A DNA stretch of 64,000 bases from Chaetomium olivaceum (taxonomy: Eukaryota; Ascomycota; Sordariomycetes; Sordariales; Chaetomiaceae), in the NCBI GenBank assembly GCA_039881045.1, contig JAYWVB010000011.1, positions 372,001 through 436,000 on the forward strand, given 5' to 3'. Numbering within the stretch: the first letter of the stretch is position 1; every line of letters begins with the position of its first letter. A program made the position numbers and the translations under genes. The notes beneath the pieces are model-generated. The model was not told the DNA's origin, ran no database searches, and worked only from the letters and a program-made list of their open reading frames with translations. This document shows positions 11,932-22,427 of this stretch, piece by piece.

Positions 11932-13724
11932 GTCGCAACCTCTTCAGGCAATTAATCCACCACAACACAAGAAAATCAGTTGCACTCAATGCTACTCTCC
12001 TCAGCTGACGTCTCCTCAACCTCCTGACAGGTTCGTACGTTGTGGCCAGTCTTGCCGCACCTCCCACAGCGCCGCAAACTCGACAGCCCCGCCTCCGACA
12101 TACCCCCTTCCGCCAGCCTCCTACCCGATTGCCGTCTACCAGTTTCCTTCTGGGTGATCAAAACCTGACCTTCCTCTATAGTAAGTGCCCCTCCAGCCTG
12201 GAGACGTGTACGCTTAGCCCTCCGGCGCCTTGAAAGGGCCTCGTTAGCCTTCCCGAGAGTTCGGACTCGGTCTCGAAGAAGGGTCATTTCGTGAACAATC
12301 AGCTCTGTACCCTTCGCCAATTGCTTTACAGCGGAAAACATGCTGGTTGGAGAGCTTCCTTGATGATTGGCAATCCGGGTCCGTACATGTTCAGACTGTA
12401 AAACAGCCTCGTCAGGTTTGTGCGGTGTCTGGGAGACCCATAGGTCGGCCTCTGGAAGGGGGGGTCCAGTCGGTGTTGGGGTCCGTAGCTTGACGTCAAG
12501 CTTCGACAAGACAGCTTGGGGGTTGTCCGGTACTAGGCCAGTACCTCGAAAGCCAGCCTTGATATTTTCAGCTTTCATTGTGGCGAGGTGGGCGGCTTTG
12601 AACGCGATGAAGAACTCGGTCTTGGTGATGTGGTTGATGTGCGCCTTGATGAAGGCCTCGAGTTCGCGGCCGTATATCCGCTTCAACACGCTAAAACAAC
12701 CGACATCTAGAGGCTGGGTGATGTGCGAGGAGTGAGAAGGGAGGCAGAGGGTAATAATATTGTGCTCCTTGCAGAACTCCTCAAACTGGGCTGATAGGTG
12801 GCTTTCGTGACCATCTAGGACTATCATCCGATACACCCCTTGCCGCTGGGTCTCCGTATGCTTGTGGAAGTGCTTGATCCATTCCAAGCCTGTATCATTG
12901 TCTGTCCAGCCGTTGGGTGAGGTCTTGATGACCCAGGATGGGGGAAGATCGCACTCGGTGTACCAGGAGGCGAGGTGGTTGACGCCCTGTACAATCAAGA
13001 ATGGTGGCAGCGCAAAGCCGTCACTGCTCACGCACTCAATCGCTGTTGCCCATTCCCGATTGCCGGGCTGAAGTTGCTTGCCTCGACCGCGTCGATCGGA
13101 ACGCGTGACGACCATGTTGCTACAGATAATGCCCATCATAAAGCCTGTCTCGTCGAAGTTGTAAAAATCGGTGTTCTGGATGCTGTACTTCGTGCGCATG
13201 TTGGCCACCAACCGGAACCAGTCCCCAATAATCTTTGGATCTTCGCAAAGGGCTCTCTGGAAGTCGTACGCACGCGAAAAGCGCGTCTTGAGCTCCGGGC
13301 GGCGCCGTATGAACCGGTATGCCCACTGCTTGCCAGTTGGTCGCGCGTGACGCGTCGCGAGAAGGAGATCGGCCATATCTTTTACCCCATCAATACGAGG
13401 CGGAAACCCTCGCGAATCTAGATTGAGGATATATCGTACAAGGGTCTCTTCTTCAGCCAAGGTCAGATTGTGCTGTACGTCGCGTTTCTCAGGCTTTGCG
13501 ACGCGGCCCTTCATCCGGGCGATGAGGGTCGACTTCGGCACATCATACGTCTGCGCAGCACGTCGGATCGACATTTTTTTGCTCATATGAATTGCTTCAA
13601 TGGCAAGGATGATTCTAGCTTCTTGCATTTGCATAGACATGGTTTTGGTCGCGGTGTAGCGGAGTTTGAAGGTGGAAGGTTGTGACTGTGGAGGGAAAGT
13701 GGACCGCTCGGTGATCAACCACGT
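11895..13724 (-). mobile_element. Complete pogo/Fot1-type DNA transposon
   Basis: A 1,830-bp element flanked by TA on both sides (11893-11894 and 13725-13726), with long perfect inverted repeats and one uninterrupted transposase frame. TA target duplication, CENP-B-type DNA-binding N-terminus and DDE catalytic core are the hallmarks of the Tc1/mariner superfamily pogo branch (Fot1, Tigger). With termini and frame intact, this copy looks autonomous and recent. It sits immediately left of the LINE/copia nest. Confidence 0.93.
11976..13640 (-). CDS. Pogo-type transposase (CENP-B HTH + DDE + zinc knuckle)
   Basis: 554 residues from the ATG at 13640. The frame stays open to 13718, but that ATG lies inside the terminal repeat, so 13640 (MSMQMQEARIILAIEAI) is the likelier start. 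The order is: a psq-type helix-turn-helix (about residues 5-50, SIRRAAQTYDVPKSTL), a CENP-B-type second DNA-binding domain, then a DDE_1 catalytic core. The core shows YNFDETGF, VLDGHESH and ITQPLDVGCFSVLK, giving the three acidic residues. The C-terminus carries a coiled segment and a CCHC knuckle (CGRCGKTGHNVRTC). It would bind the terminal repeats and cut and paste the element into TA sites in the nucleus. No stop or frameshift is present. Confidence 0.93.
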   Translation of the reverse strand: MSMQMQEARIILAIEAIHMSKKMSIRRAAQTYDVPKSTLIARMKGRVAKPEKRDVQHNLTLAEEETLVRYILNLDSRGFPPRIDGVKDMADLLLATRHARPTGKQWAYRFIRRRPELKTRFSRAYDFQRALCEDPKIIGDWFRLVANMRTKYSIQNTDFYNFDETGFMMGIICSNMVVTRSDRRGRGKQLQPGNREWATAIECVSSDGFALPPFLIVQGVNHLASWYTECDLPPSWVIKTSPNGWTDNDTGLEWIKHFHKHTETQRQGVYRMIVLDGHESHLSAQFEEFCKEHNIITLCLPSHSSHITQPLDVGCFSVLKRIYGRELEAFIKAHINHITKTEFFIAFKAAHLATMKAENIKAGFRGTGLVPDNPQAVLSKLDVKLRTPTPTGPPLPEADLWVSQTPHKPDEAVLQSEHVRTRIANHQGSSPTSMFSAVKQLAKGTELIVHEMTLLRDRVRTLGKANEALSRRRRAKRTRLQAGGALTIEEGQVLITQKETGRRQSGRRLAEGGMSEAGLSSLRRCGRCGKTGHNVRTCQEVEETSAEESSIECN

Positions 13725-13727
13725 TAT
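13688..13727 (-). repeat. Right terminal inverted repeat of the pogo element (with TA)
   Basis: Exact reverse complement of 11892-11931, ending ...GATCAACCACGTTAT on the + strand. Confidence 0.95.
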
Positions 13728-13947
13728 ATTATTTCCATCATTGATCTTTAATGAGCCGCCTATGCTAACCTATTCCACTCTAGTTATCCTTTTCTACTCC
13801 ATTCTTCACTATAGTCGTCTGGAAAATACCTTTACTATCTTTGCTTAGCGTAGTCTCAAGGTTGTTAGAGTCTTCCTTTAATAGCTATACTTATAACGTA
13901 GAGAGCGTGTTCCCTTCTACACGAAGCTATAGTAGTATATATATTAT

Positions 13948-15051
13948 TATGTTCCCAGGGCTCGGGAATAGTGGACTAGAACTCTGGTCTATCTATAACC
14001 CCCTTGAGGATAAAACCCTCCTACAAACCCTCCTAAGTCGGCCGGCCCCAGCCTACCCAGTAGTATTAGCGGGGACTTTAACCTACACCACCCGCAATGG
14101 GACCGGTTTGGCCGGTACGAAAGGAAGGCCGAGGCTCTCCTAGAGTTGGCACTACAGTGGGATCTCGATCTTCGAACTCCAGCAGGCACTATAACTAGGG
14201 CACCGCAGGGAGCCCAGGCAGCAGGCCGCACTTCGACAATAGACCACTTCTGGGCATCAGTGGGTCTACAAACGACCTACTACGGCCTGGAATATAGGGG
14301 GAAGTCAGACCACTACCCACAGATTTTGGAAGCTGACATCGGAGGCCCCCTACCACAACAAACCCAGCCAGAGGGTTGGAACTGGAAGATGATGGACAGG
14401 CGTAGAGTGGAGGCCGAGGCGGCCCTCCTACCAGAGAAAATAGGCCTAGAGGACCCAGGGCCACACGGCCTCCGGGCACAAGTCAGGGAGCAGGAGGGTT
14501 TAAAAGAAGCATTCAACTGGTTGGTCGAGGAGCTACAGAGGATGGCTGAAGTGGCCACCCCTCGGAAGAAGGCCAACAGAGGCCACGGCTCGCCGTGGTG
14601 GTCAGTGGAGGTCCAGGGGGCCCAGAGAGAGGCAAGGAGAGCCGAAAGTGAGTGCAAGGCAGCCCCGTCGGAGCACAACAAAGAAAGACTTAACCAAGGT
14701 CTACGGGCCCTCGCGGCCACCATCAACAAGGAGAAAACGAAGACCTGGAGGACAACAATGCAGAAAGCCACCCACAAAACCGACCTGCTATGGACCCTAG
14801 AACGCTGGGCCCGTTGCAGAAGCTTCGCCCCCCCAGATCCCCCGAAACTACCCGCTCTCACAGGGCCCCCCGGAGGCCAGGACCTCTCCACCCACAAGGA
14901 GAAGGCGGAGGCCTTAGCACGCCGGTTCTACCCTAACCCAGAAGCTGACCTTTCTGACATAGAGGACCCGGACCTGCTAGAACAGTGGGTTCCGAAGTTC
15001 AATATAGAGGAAAAGGTTACAGTGGGTGATGTTAGGGCAGTCCTTTCGAAG
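13948..15051 (+). pseudogene. LINE endonuclease/pre-RT region, frameshifted
   Basis: ELWSIYNP, the SDHYPQ endonuclease motif and the PWWSVEVQ linker are visible. They match the - strand LINE nearly residue for residue. One missing base in a G run near 14073-14076 shifts the GDFN active-site motif out of frame, and coding resumes in another frame from 14146. The segment ends at the solo LTR target site (CGAAG, 15047-15051). Confidence 0.8.
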
Positions 15052-15351
15052 TGTTGGATAGCCAACAGCCACAATTCCACGGTGATCACACAGATAATGG
15101 GAGCTTACAACAATAGATTTTAGGTGCTCATGAGCAACTCAGAAGTGATTAAATTGATCTCTTCGTCTCTCTCTTTTTCCTCTCAGAGTTTGTCAGGACA
15201 AGTGGTTTTTATCCCAAATCTCTCCTTTGTCTCCTCGAGTTAACCCGTAGTTATCCGAGGCTTTGTGTTGCCAAAATGCCATGAATCCGTTTCCGGTACT
15301 TTGTCCGTTTCCGGATGTCATGACCGTTTCCGGTGCCATGACTTTCCAACA
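15052..15351 (-). repeat. Solo LTR, relative of the copia LTR, in inverted orientation
   Basis: A 300-bp TG...CA unit flanked by the 5-bp duplication CGAAG (15047-15051 and 15352-15356). Read on the - strand it opens TGTTGGAAAGTCATGGCACCG and carries degenerate copies of the GGAAACGGTCATGACACC repeat and the ACAAAGGAGAGATTTGGGA word of the 15765 copia LTR. It is therefore a diverged sister family in reverse orientation, left after LTR-LTR recombination. Confidence 0.88.
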
Positions 15352-15356
15352 CGAAG

Positions 15357-15759
15357 ATTAGTCCTTGGCTCCAGGCGAGGACGACTTACCTATAGGCCTT
15401 CTTAAAGCCTGTGGGCGCCCACTGTTCAAGGTGCTAGCGGTTCTCACGGAGGCGTATTTCCGGATCGGATGGTTTCCAGAAATATTCAAGAGAGCCAAAA
15501 CAGTTGTCCTACAAAAGCCCGGAAAAGAGCCGAGTACCTACCGAACTCCAGGAGGTTACAGGCCTATAGCCCTCCTACCTACAGTTGGGAAGGTCATAGA
15601 AGCACTGGTAGCAAAGAGGATTACTAGTGCTGCAGAGGCCTACGGCCTACTACCAGCGGAGCAGATGGGAAACCGAGAGCATAGGTCAACAGAAGTAGCG
15701 ATTAGGCTAGTCGTAGCCCAAGTCCAGGAGGCCTGGCGGCAGAAAGCAACCGCCTCCCT
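15357..15759 (+). pseudogene. LINE reverse transcriptase, N-terminal half
   Basis: Contains KTVVLQKPGK, GYRPIALLPTVGKVIEALVAKR and AEQMGNREHRSTE, the fingers region of a LINE reverse transcriptase. It is cut at the TCTAC target of the copia insertion and continues in frame at 22428 with QLDISGVFDTVNHTRLL once one target copy is ignored. Confidence 0.88.
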
Positions 15760-15764
15760 TCTAC

Positions 15765-15995
15765 TGTTGGATTCGCCACACGTAACTGTTGAAAAGTCAT
15801 GGCACCGGAAACGGTCATGACACCGGAAACGGTCATGACACCGGAAACGGTCATGACACCCGGAAACTGACAAGACAAAGGAGAGATTTAGGATAAAGCC
15901 ACTCGCTCTGAAGAACTCTGAGAAAGGGGGGGGACAGACGGAACAATCGATCAATTCTTTCTCCCCATCTTTCCATCTGAATATCGTTTCCAACA
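15765..15995 (+). repeat. 5' LTR of the copia element (231 bp)
   Basis: Starts TGTTGGATTCGCC and ends TCGTTTCCAACA. It contains three tandem copies of an 18-bp unit (GGAAACGGTCATGACACC). Confidence 0.95.
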
Positions 15996-16148
15996 ATTAA
16001 CAGTCAGATTCCGCACAACGATCACAAGCCGTTGCGTTACACCAAAAGTCCATCGGATACGACATTCAGACCTTATTAAGAATTCTCGACCAATCAGATC
16101 CTACCATTTTCCACCACTTTCACCACTTTGACCTTTCCAACCGCCATT

Positions 16149-17435
16149 ATGACCACAGGTTCCGACGACGAATACGCCAAGTTCAACAACCCTAGCAATT
16201 GGGATGAATGGAGCGAAGCCTATGAGGAGAAAGCTAAACACGCTGGGATCCTTGACTACGTCCATCCAAATCGCAGACTGAGAAACCCCTGGCCAACCGA
16301 GCCAGTCGTACCTCAATTCGACGACTTTCAGAAGAAGCAATCCCGCCGCGCTGCTCGAAGCTCCAACAACAACGACGACCCACCAGAGACGAGCGGAGCT
16401 GGTGCCGAAGACGTCAATCGAAACGGCGCTCGAAGGCGTGCCGCTGCTGCCAGAACCGGTACATCCGGAAGATCCCAAACTGCCGGAAGATCACAAATCG
16501 AATCTAGCAATCCAGACGATGACCAAACAACACCCACAAGCGATCACGAAGAAGAGGAGGATTCAGAAACCGATACGCCCAAGACCACTCAGCTCTCAGA
16601 TCTCACTGCTATCGGTCAGACGGATTGGAAGGCAGCTTTCGAACTCTATAAAGAAAATAAGGGCACCTACTACGCCAAGACTGCTGCTAGATCCAAATTC
16701 CACGATTGGATTCTCAAGAGCATCGGTCCGAACTATCGTCACGTCACGAAGGGCAAGGATATACCAGGCATCTATCAAGCACTCAAGGAGCAGTGGCTTC
16801 CGTTCAAGCGGACGATCAACAGGGATCTCAGATCAGAATATTCGAGGCATCTGAATCAGATCAAGAACTTCGAACGCAGGCTAGGAGATTGGGCTATTCG
16901 TTGGCAAAACCTGGTCAGCGAAGGGATCGAGCAAAAGATACCACAGATAGCTACGCCTAGCTCGTGGTACGATGACCTCACGGACGCCTTGAAGGAGACC
17001 AGAGATGGAAAGACCTGGGCCCTGGGCGAGCTAGCAACCTTGGAAGAAGACATCCTCGAAGAAAACTTCTCACACAACCAAGTGGCTGCCCGAATGCAGT
17101 CAGCGATTGGCGGAAAGATCAAGGACAACAAGAAGCGTGGAAGAATCGAAGCTGGCTTTCCGGTCCTCCACGGTAAGGATGCCAACAAGCCGGAGGAGTC
17201 TGCGAAAGAAAGTCGCCGCCGACGAGGCCGCCATAGCAAGGAAGAGCACCAGGAAGCCAGGCAACCACGAGGTACGAAAGAAAACTCGCCATCACGACCA
17301 TCTAAGAAGACTCGATCAACTGGAGACCGCTGCGAGGTCTGCTTGCAATACGGCCACAAGCTCGACAAGTGCTATTACACCTATTCAGCAGACGAAGAAA
17401 CCCAGGTTGGTTCGAAGACAGCAAGAGCGTTGTGA
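16149..17435 (+). CDS. Copia Gag (nucleocapsid) polyprotein
   Basis: 428 residues from the ATG at 16149; upstream sequence in frame has no other ATG. The N-terminal part is acidic, followed by a Ser/Arg-rich stretch. A gag core follows (WKAAFELYKENKGTYYAKTAARSKFHDWI), then a Lys/Arg-rich tail and a CCHC knuckle CEVCLQYGHKLDKC near residues 395-410, which packages element RNA. The frame ends at TGA 17433-17435, before the protease. No break is visible in gag, unlike pol, so the capsid gene is the best-kept part of this element. Confidence 0.8.
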   Translation: MTTGSDDEYAKFNNPSNWDEWSEAYEEKAKHAGILDYVHPNRRLRNPWPTEPVVPQFDDFQKKQSRRAARSSNNNDDPPETSGAGAEDVNRNGARRRAAAARTGTSGRSQTAGRSQIESSNPDDDQTTPTSDHEEEEDSETDTPKTTQLSDLTAIGQTDWKAAFELYKENKGTYYAKTAARSKFHDWILKSIGPNYRHVTKGKDIPGIYQALKEQWLPFKRTINRDLRSEYSRHLNQIKNFERRLGDWAIRWQNLVSEGIEQKIPQIATPSSWYDDLTDALKETRDGKTWALGELATLEEDILEENFSHNQVAARMQSAIGGKIKDNKKRGRIEAGFPVLHGKDANKPEESAKESRRRRGRHSKEEHQEARQPRGTKENSPSRPSKKTRSTGDRCEVCLQYGHKLDKCYYTYSADEETQVGSKTARAL

Positions 17436-19082
17436 TTGAAGACAGGGTAGCCAAGATGCTGGAGTTCGACAAACAGCTCGCCGAAAAGGTCAGAAAGGCG
17501 CGCGAAAGACGGAAGATGTTGTGACTAGCCGCCGTCTTCAAATCCGAGGCCGCGCTCATCGCCGCACTAACCAAACCTATCCGCAACAAACGTACCAAAT
17601 CACGATTCTTACGATCCAAAGCTGCTCTGAGCGCTAGCACCTACCCTCTTCGAAACTCCGCGATTGTGGACTCCGGTACGACGATCCACATCTTCAACAA
17701 CTCCAGACGGTTCAGGAACCTTCGACAGGCACCTGCAGGAGATTCTGTCTACGCTGGCGACACCGAAGTACCGATCCTTGGCTACGGAGAAGTCATAATC
17801 AGGATTAAGGCCAAGTACGGTTCTCGGTGGCTAATACTCGAAGACGTAGCCTATTGCGAAGGCTTTGCTTGCAACTTGGTATCGCTACGCCAGCACACAG
17901 AAGGGTTTCTATTGGGACAACAATCCACCAAACAACTGCCTACGAAGGAAGGATGGTTCAATCCTCTGCGAGCTATCCGATCAATATGGCCAATTCGTGA
18001 TCGAAGACGTTCCTTTCGAACCACATTCAGCATTCAACGCTCACGCAGTGTTCCACACGGATCGCAAGACGAGCTGGACCGGTCGACCAACAAGCGACGG
18101 CACCGGCAAACTATGGCATGGCCGTCTTGGTCATCCAGGTGCTGCGGCACTCGCACATCTACAAGTATCAGCAACCGGAGCCAGATTACGAGGACCAGCC
18201 AGTTACGAATGCCCTGCGTGTGGCGAAGCGAAAGCGAAGCGCAAGATCCGCCGTCAGCTACGCAAAACACCCCACAAAGTTGGGGAGCGATTCGCAGTCG
18301 ACTTCCTCGACCTAGCCCTGAGTCAGAAGGGTTTCAATTCGGTTATGCTCTTTACGGATCGGAAGAGTGGATACGTCTTTGACCTCTATCTAACCAAACG
18401 AAAGACGCCCACTCTTATGGCTGCGATCAACCACTTTCTGAAGACTATGGAACGCCAGTATGGTATACAGATCAAAGCTATTGAGTGCGACGACGAGTTG
18501 ATGCGATCCAAAGCCCTGGAAAACTTCTGGAAGTCCAAGGGTATGCAGATTGAGCGTTGTGCGCCAAATACGCAAGCTCAAAATGGAGGCGCAGAACGCT
18601 CAGGGGGTGTGATTTAGCTGAAAGCAAAAGCTATGCGCGCTGCGGCTCGTCTGCCAGAAATACTATGGGTTGAGATCTACAAGGCTGCGGTGTATCTTTA
18701 CAACCGAACCCCGAAAAAGAGACAAGATTGGAGTTCCCCATACGAGGTATTCCACACCTTTCTGGCTACAAGAGACGGAATTCCCAATCCAGAGAGGAAA
18801 CCCCAGCTTTCACACCTTCGGAACTACGGTTGCCGCGCGTACGCTTTGACGACCGAAGCTATGCTCAAGAAAGACAGGTTGTTCAAGCTAAGACCCAACG
18901 CGTGGATCGGATATCTTGTGGGCTACGAATCGACGAATATCTATCGGATTTGGAACCCTAAGACGAACGATATAGTCCGAGTGCGCGATGTGAGCTTCAA
19001 CGAAGATGAGCTATTTTCTGGAAGCCTGGAGCAGTTCAAGGACGACCTTTTGAGCGTTACCAACGAAGAAATGGAGGCACTT

Positions 19083-19525
19083 TGTCACGAATATGCCAAC
19101 AGGTGGGGTCTCCGGGAACGGCGCGGGATGCTCCGGACCAATCGATAGATGAACCAATCAGAGGAGCCGCAGAGGTGATCAGTGAGCTCAGTTGAAGGAA
19201 ACTACTGAGCACACTGAGCACCTCCAGCGAAGCCACCAATCAGGGGGCCTGGTCCGTACGAAGGAGATCAGTGAGCTCAGTTGGAGGGAACTACTGAGCA
19301 CACTGAGCACCCAGGAATTAGATAGTATATAGTCACTCGTTCTGGAGAGCTCTGGGAGTTCTCCAGTTAGCAATCACAACTACAGTTCGCTACAAGCTCG
19401 AGAGCCTACTGTTGAGACAAGTCTTTGTTGTGCACCTTTTGGCTGCACCGAACCTAGTACCCTTGCAAGACACCTTCAATCAGACTGAACCCTAACAGGA
19501 CGAGGTCCAGGAGAGGTTCGTCACA
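19083..19525 (+). repeat. Solo LTR, family B copy 1, nested in the copia element
   Basis: A 443-bp unit from TGTCACGAAT to TTCGTCACA with the perfect duplication CACTT (19078-19082 and 19526-19530). Its right-hand 206 bp (19320-19525) is nearly identical to the other three family-B copies. The left part holds alternating GATCAGTGAGCTCAG and ACTGAGCACACTGAGCAC words that can pair with each other. Confidence 0.93.
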
Positions 19526-19883
19526 CACTTCTTAAAGAGTGCTCTCTACCACCGCTGAGCGCCGAGAATAGGATGGCCAGCGACGACCTTACCACACAAG
19601 AAGAAGATGAGGAGACAATCCTTGACTGTATCGTTGTGGGGGGTAAAGACTCTGATAAGATGTCAGAGCATGATGGTTCTGGGGGAGAAGACCCTGATAA
19701 GATGTCAGAGCATGATGATTCTGGCGTCGAGGACGAGGAAATGCAGGAAGCGCCGGATCCGGAAGAAGAAGTTCAAGAAAAAGAACTTGATCAGTACTCT
19801 TCCGCGATCCTGGATCCGCTACTAACACCTGGGAACACTCCTCCTCCGCCAACGGCGCTCTTTGCAGCAGCCTTCTCCTCAGT

Positions 19884-20165
19884 CACGCTTGAAGAATATT
19901 TCCAAGCTGATGGGATGCCCCAAGAAGGGAAGAATCCTGAGATAGGATTGACCTCACTCACGCTTGAAGAGCTCCAAGCTGGTGGGATGCCCCAAGAAGG
20001 GAAGAATCCTGAGATAGGATTGACCTCACTCACGCTTGAAGAGCTCCAAGCTGGTGGGATGCCCCAAGAAGGGAAGAATCCTGAGATAGGGTTTACCTCA
20101 CTCACGCTTGAAGAAGATTTCCAAGCTGGTGGGATGCCCCAAGAAGGGAAGAATCCTGAAGCAGG
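19884..20165 (+). repeat. Four 72-75 bp coding tandem repeats in copia pol linker
   Basis: Each unit encodes about 24 residues of the form TLEE.QAGGMPQEGKNPEIG. They lie between integrase and reverse transcriptase. The two middle units are identical or nearly so, which suggests recent slippage or unequal exchange. Confidence 0.9.
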
Positions 20166-22136
20166 TTTATTCGGCAGCGTTTACGCGCCAAATGAAAAAT
20201 CTACGATAGATGCGAGCAATCGCACTATTAACGCATGGCAAGCGGCGTTCAGCGCAGGGCGTCATGCAGCGAAGATCGCTGTTCTTGACGGCTAGGCTGT
20301 GGATAAGCACACACTGCGCAAGGAGCTTGACTATCGCCGAATCTCGTCAAGAAGACGTCGGCAGCTGGCTCGCCACGAGGCCGCGATGATGACTGCTAAG
20401 GAATCTCCCCTTATGGTTCAGACTGCTGCTAACGGAAAATACCACAGAAGAGATCTTCCCCGACCACCAAATGGCTATAAAGAGCTCAAGAGGCATCCGC
20501 TGGCTAAGTGGTTCGTTGACGGTATGGAAGTCCATATGCAGAGCCATCGCGAGATGAGGTCGTTCGAGAAGTGCCACCGGAGCCTTGCCAAAAACGCACA
20601 AGTCCTCGATTGCATGTGGGTATATACCTACAAATTCGACAAACACGGCTATTTGCTCAAGGTTAAGGCGCGGCTCGTGGTCAGGGGCGATCAACAAGCT
20701 AAGACTACGCTCGAGAATACCTACGCCTCGACCCTCGCCGGCAAGTCGTTCCGCACGTTGATGGCGATAGCGGCTCGTTTCGACCTTGAGCTGATCCAGT
20801 GGGACGTTGTCAACGCCTTTGTGCACGCCAAGCTACCGTACGACGTTTTTATGAAGCTTCCGCCTGGATTTTCGGAGGAAAACATGGTCTTGAAGCTCAA
20901 GAAGGCGTTATATGGGCTCAGAGAGTCGCCCCTGTTGTGGCAGAAGGACTTCACGGCAACCCTACGACGCCAAGGCTTCAATCCAGTACCCCACGAACCT
21001 TGCTGCTGGATTAAGAATGGCGTGATCATCTTCTTCTACGTGGACGATATTGTGGTCGCCTACCGTAAGGAGAATGAGGATGCCGCCAAAGCAGAGACGG
21101 TCGCTCTAAGATCACAGTACTCGCTACAAGGTGGCAGTGAACTACAGTGGTTTCTGGGCGTTGCAGTAATTCGCGATCGATCCAGGCGGATTATCTGGTT
21201 ATCGCAAGCCGACTATATCAACAAGATGAACCGATTCGTTGACCCACAGCGCCCACGTCGCCGAAGAAAGATACCGATGACCTCCGTCGAGCTCCTACCG
21301 TTCGAAGGAACCGCGTCGCGCAGCCAGATTACCGAATATCAGCGCAAAACCGGTACCATCCTATACGCCGCTGTGATCACACGACCAGACGTCGCTTTCG
21401 CCTGCTCGCGCCTTACCAGATTCAATCTGAATCCTGGCCCTCAGCATCAAGAAGCCGCGAATCGAGTGATCGAGTACCTACTCGGCACAGCCAACTTTGC
21501 ACTCAAGCTCGGGGGTGAGGATGGTATGGCCACGTGGAGTGATGCCTCCTTTGCGGACAACACGATCGATCGAAGAAGCTCGCAAGGTTACGTGATGAAG
21601 CTATTCGGGGGACGATTGGCTGGCGCGCCAACAAGCAAGATACGGTAACCACGTCAACCACGGAAGCAGAGCTTTTAGCCCTCGCACAAGCCACGAAGGA
21701 GGCCCTCTTTACGGATCGGTTAGTTAAGGAGATCGGCGTCGAGCTCGACGATGTATCAGTTCAACTCTGGTGCGACAATACGCAGACGATTGGCCTTGTA
21801 AACAGGAAGTCGCTACGCTACAAACCAAGCTGCGGCACGTAGATATCCATAACCACTGGCTTCGAGGAGCAGCCGAAAGAGGTCAGATCCGAGTCAGATA
21901 CGTGCCAACCAAGCAGATGGTAGCCGACGGGCTCACCAAAGCTCTGCCAGAAGTCGATTTTCTACGATTCAGAGACCAAATCGGTGTGGTGGATATATCA
22001 GACGCTCTGAACGCCAGAGGTGAAAACCTAAAAGTCCTGAAGAACGAGGACCTAGATGCACTGGAAGACTATTTCCACGGAGGAGAGATCGAGGTTATTC
22101 AGCCAACCGCTAGAATGGCAGTTGACTGAGGGGGTG

Positions 22137-22422
22137 TGTTGGATTCGCCACACGTAACTGTTGAAAAGTCATGGCACCGGAAACGGTCAATGACACCGGA
22201 AACGGTCATGACACCGGAAACGGTCATGACACCGGAAACGGTCATGACACCGGAAACGGTCATGACACCGGAAACGGTCATGACACCCGGAAACTGACAA
22301 GACAAAGGAGAGATTTAGGATAAAGCCACTCGCTCTGAAGAACTCTGAGAAAGGGGGGGGACAGACGGAACAATCGATCAATTCTTTCTCCCCATCTTTC
22401 CATCTGAATATCGTTTCCAACA
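22137..22422 (+). repeat. 3' LTR of the copia element (286 bp)
   Basis: Identical to the 5' LTR except for six instead of three 18-bp units and one inserted A. The 55-bp length difference is fully explained by these. Confidence 0.95.
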
Positions 22423-22427
22423 TCTAC

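Larger units (their letters stand above)
17540..22129 (+). pseudogene. Copia pol (protease-integrase-RT-RNase H), broken
   Basis: Protease: VDSGTTIHIFNN near 17663. The frame then changes near 17860. Integrase zinc region: LWHGRLGHPG...CPACGEAK. Integrase core: DFLDLAL, ECDDE and AERSGG (about 18300-18605). A TAG stop lies at 18615-18617, and the frame continues to the solo LTR at 19083. After the LTR it resumes through an acidic, repeat-bearing linker and stops at TAG 20293-20295. Reverse transcriptase follows with WDVVNAFVHA and YVDD (about 21040), then RNase H (TWSDASFAD; TSTTEAELLALA; VPTKQMVADGLTKAL) with shifts near 21630 and 21840. The domain order is the copia order; at least two stops and three frame changes make it inactive. 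Confidence 0.88.
15765..22422 (+). mobile_element. Ty1/copia LTR retrotransposon, full length, inserted in the LINE
   Basis: A 6,658-bp element with LTRs at both ends, TG...CA termini and a perfect 5-bp target duplication TCTAC (15760-15764 and 22423-22427). The order is gag, protease, integrase, reverse transcriptase, RNase H, i.e. copia type. A purine tract (GACTGAGGGGGTG, about 22124-22136) precedes the 3' LTR. The LTRs are identical apart from the number of 18-bp repeats and one extra A, so the insertion is young. Yet the pol region carries stops and frameshifts and hosts a foreign solo LTR. It cannot make its own full polyprotein. Confidence 0.95.

Noticed and set aside
15300..15345. GGAAACGG/CCGTTTCC repeats as a CRISPR-like array
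   Set aside because: These are LTR-internal tandem repeats without spacers, in a fungal genome.
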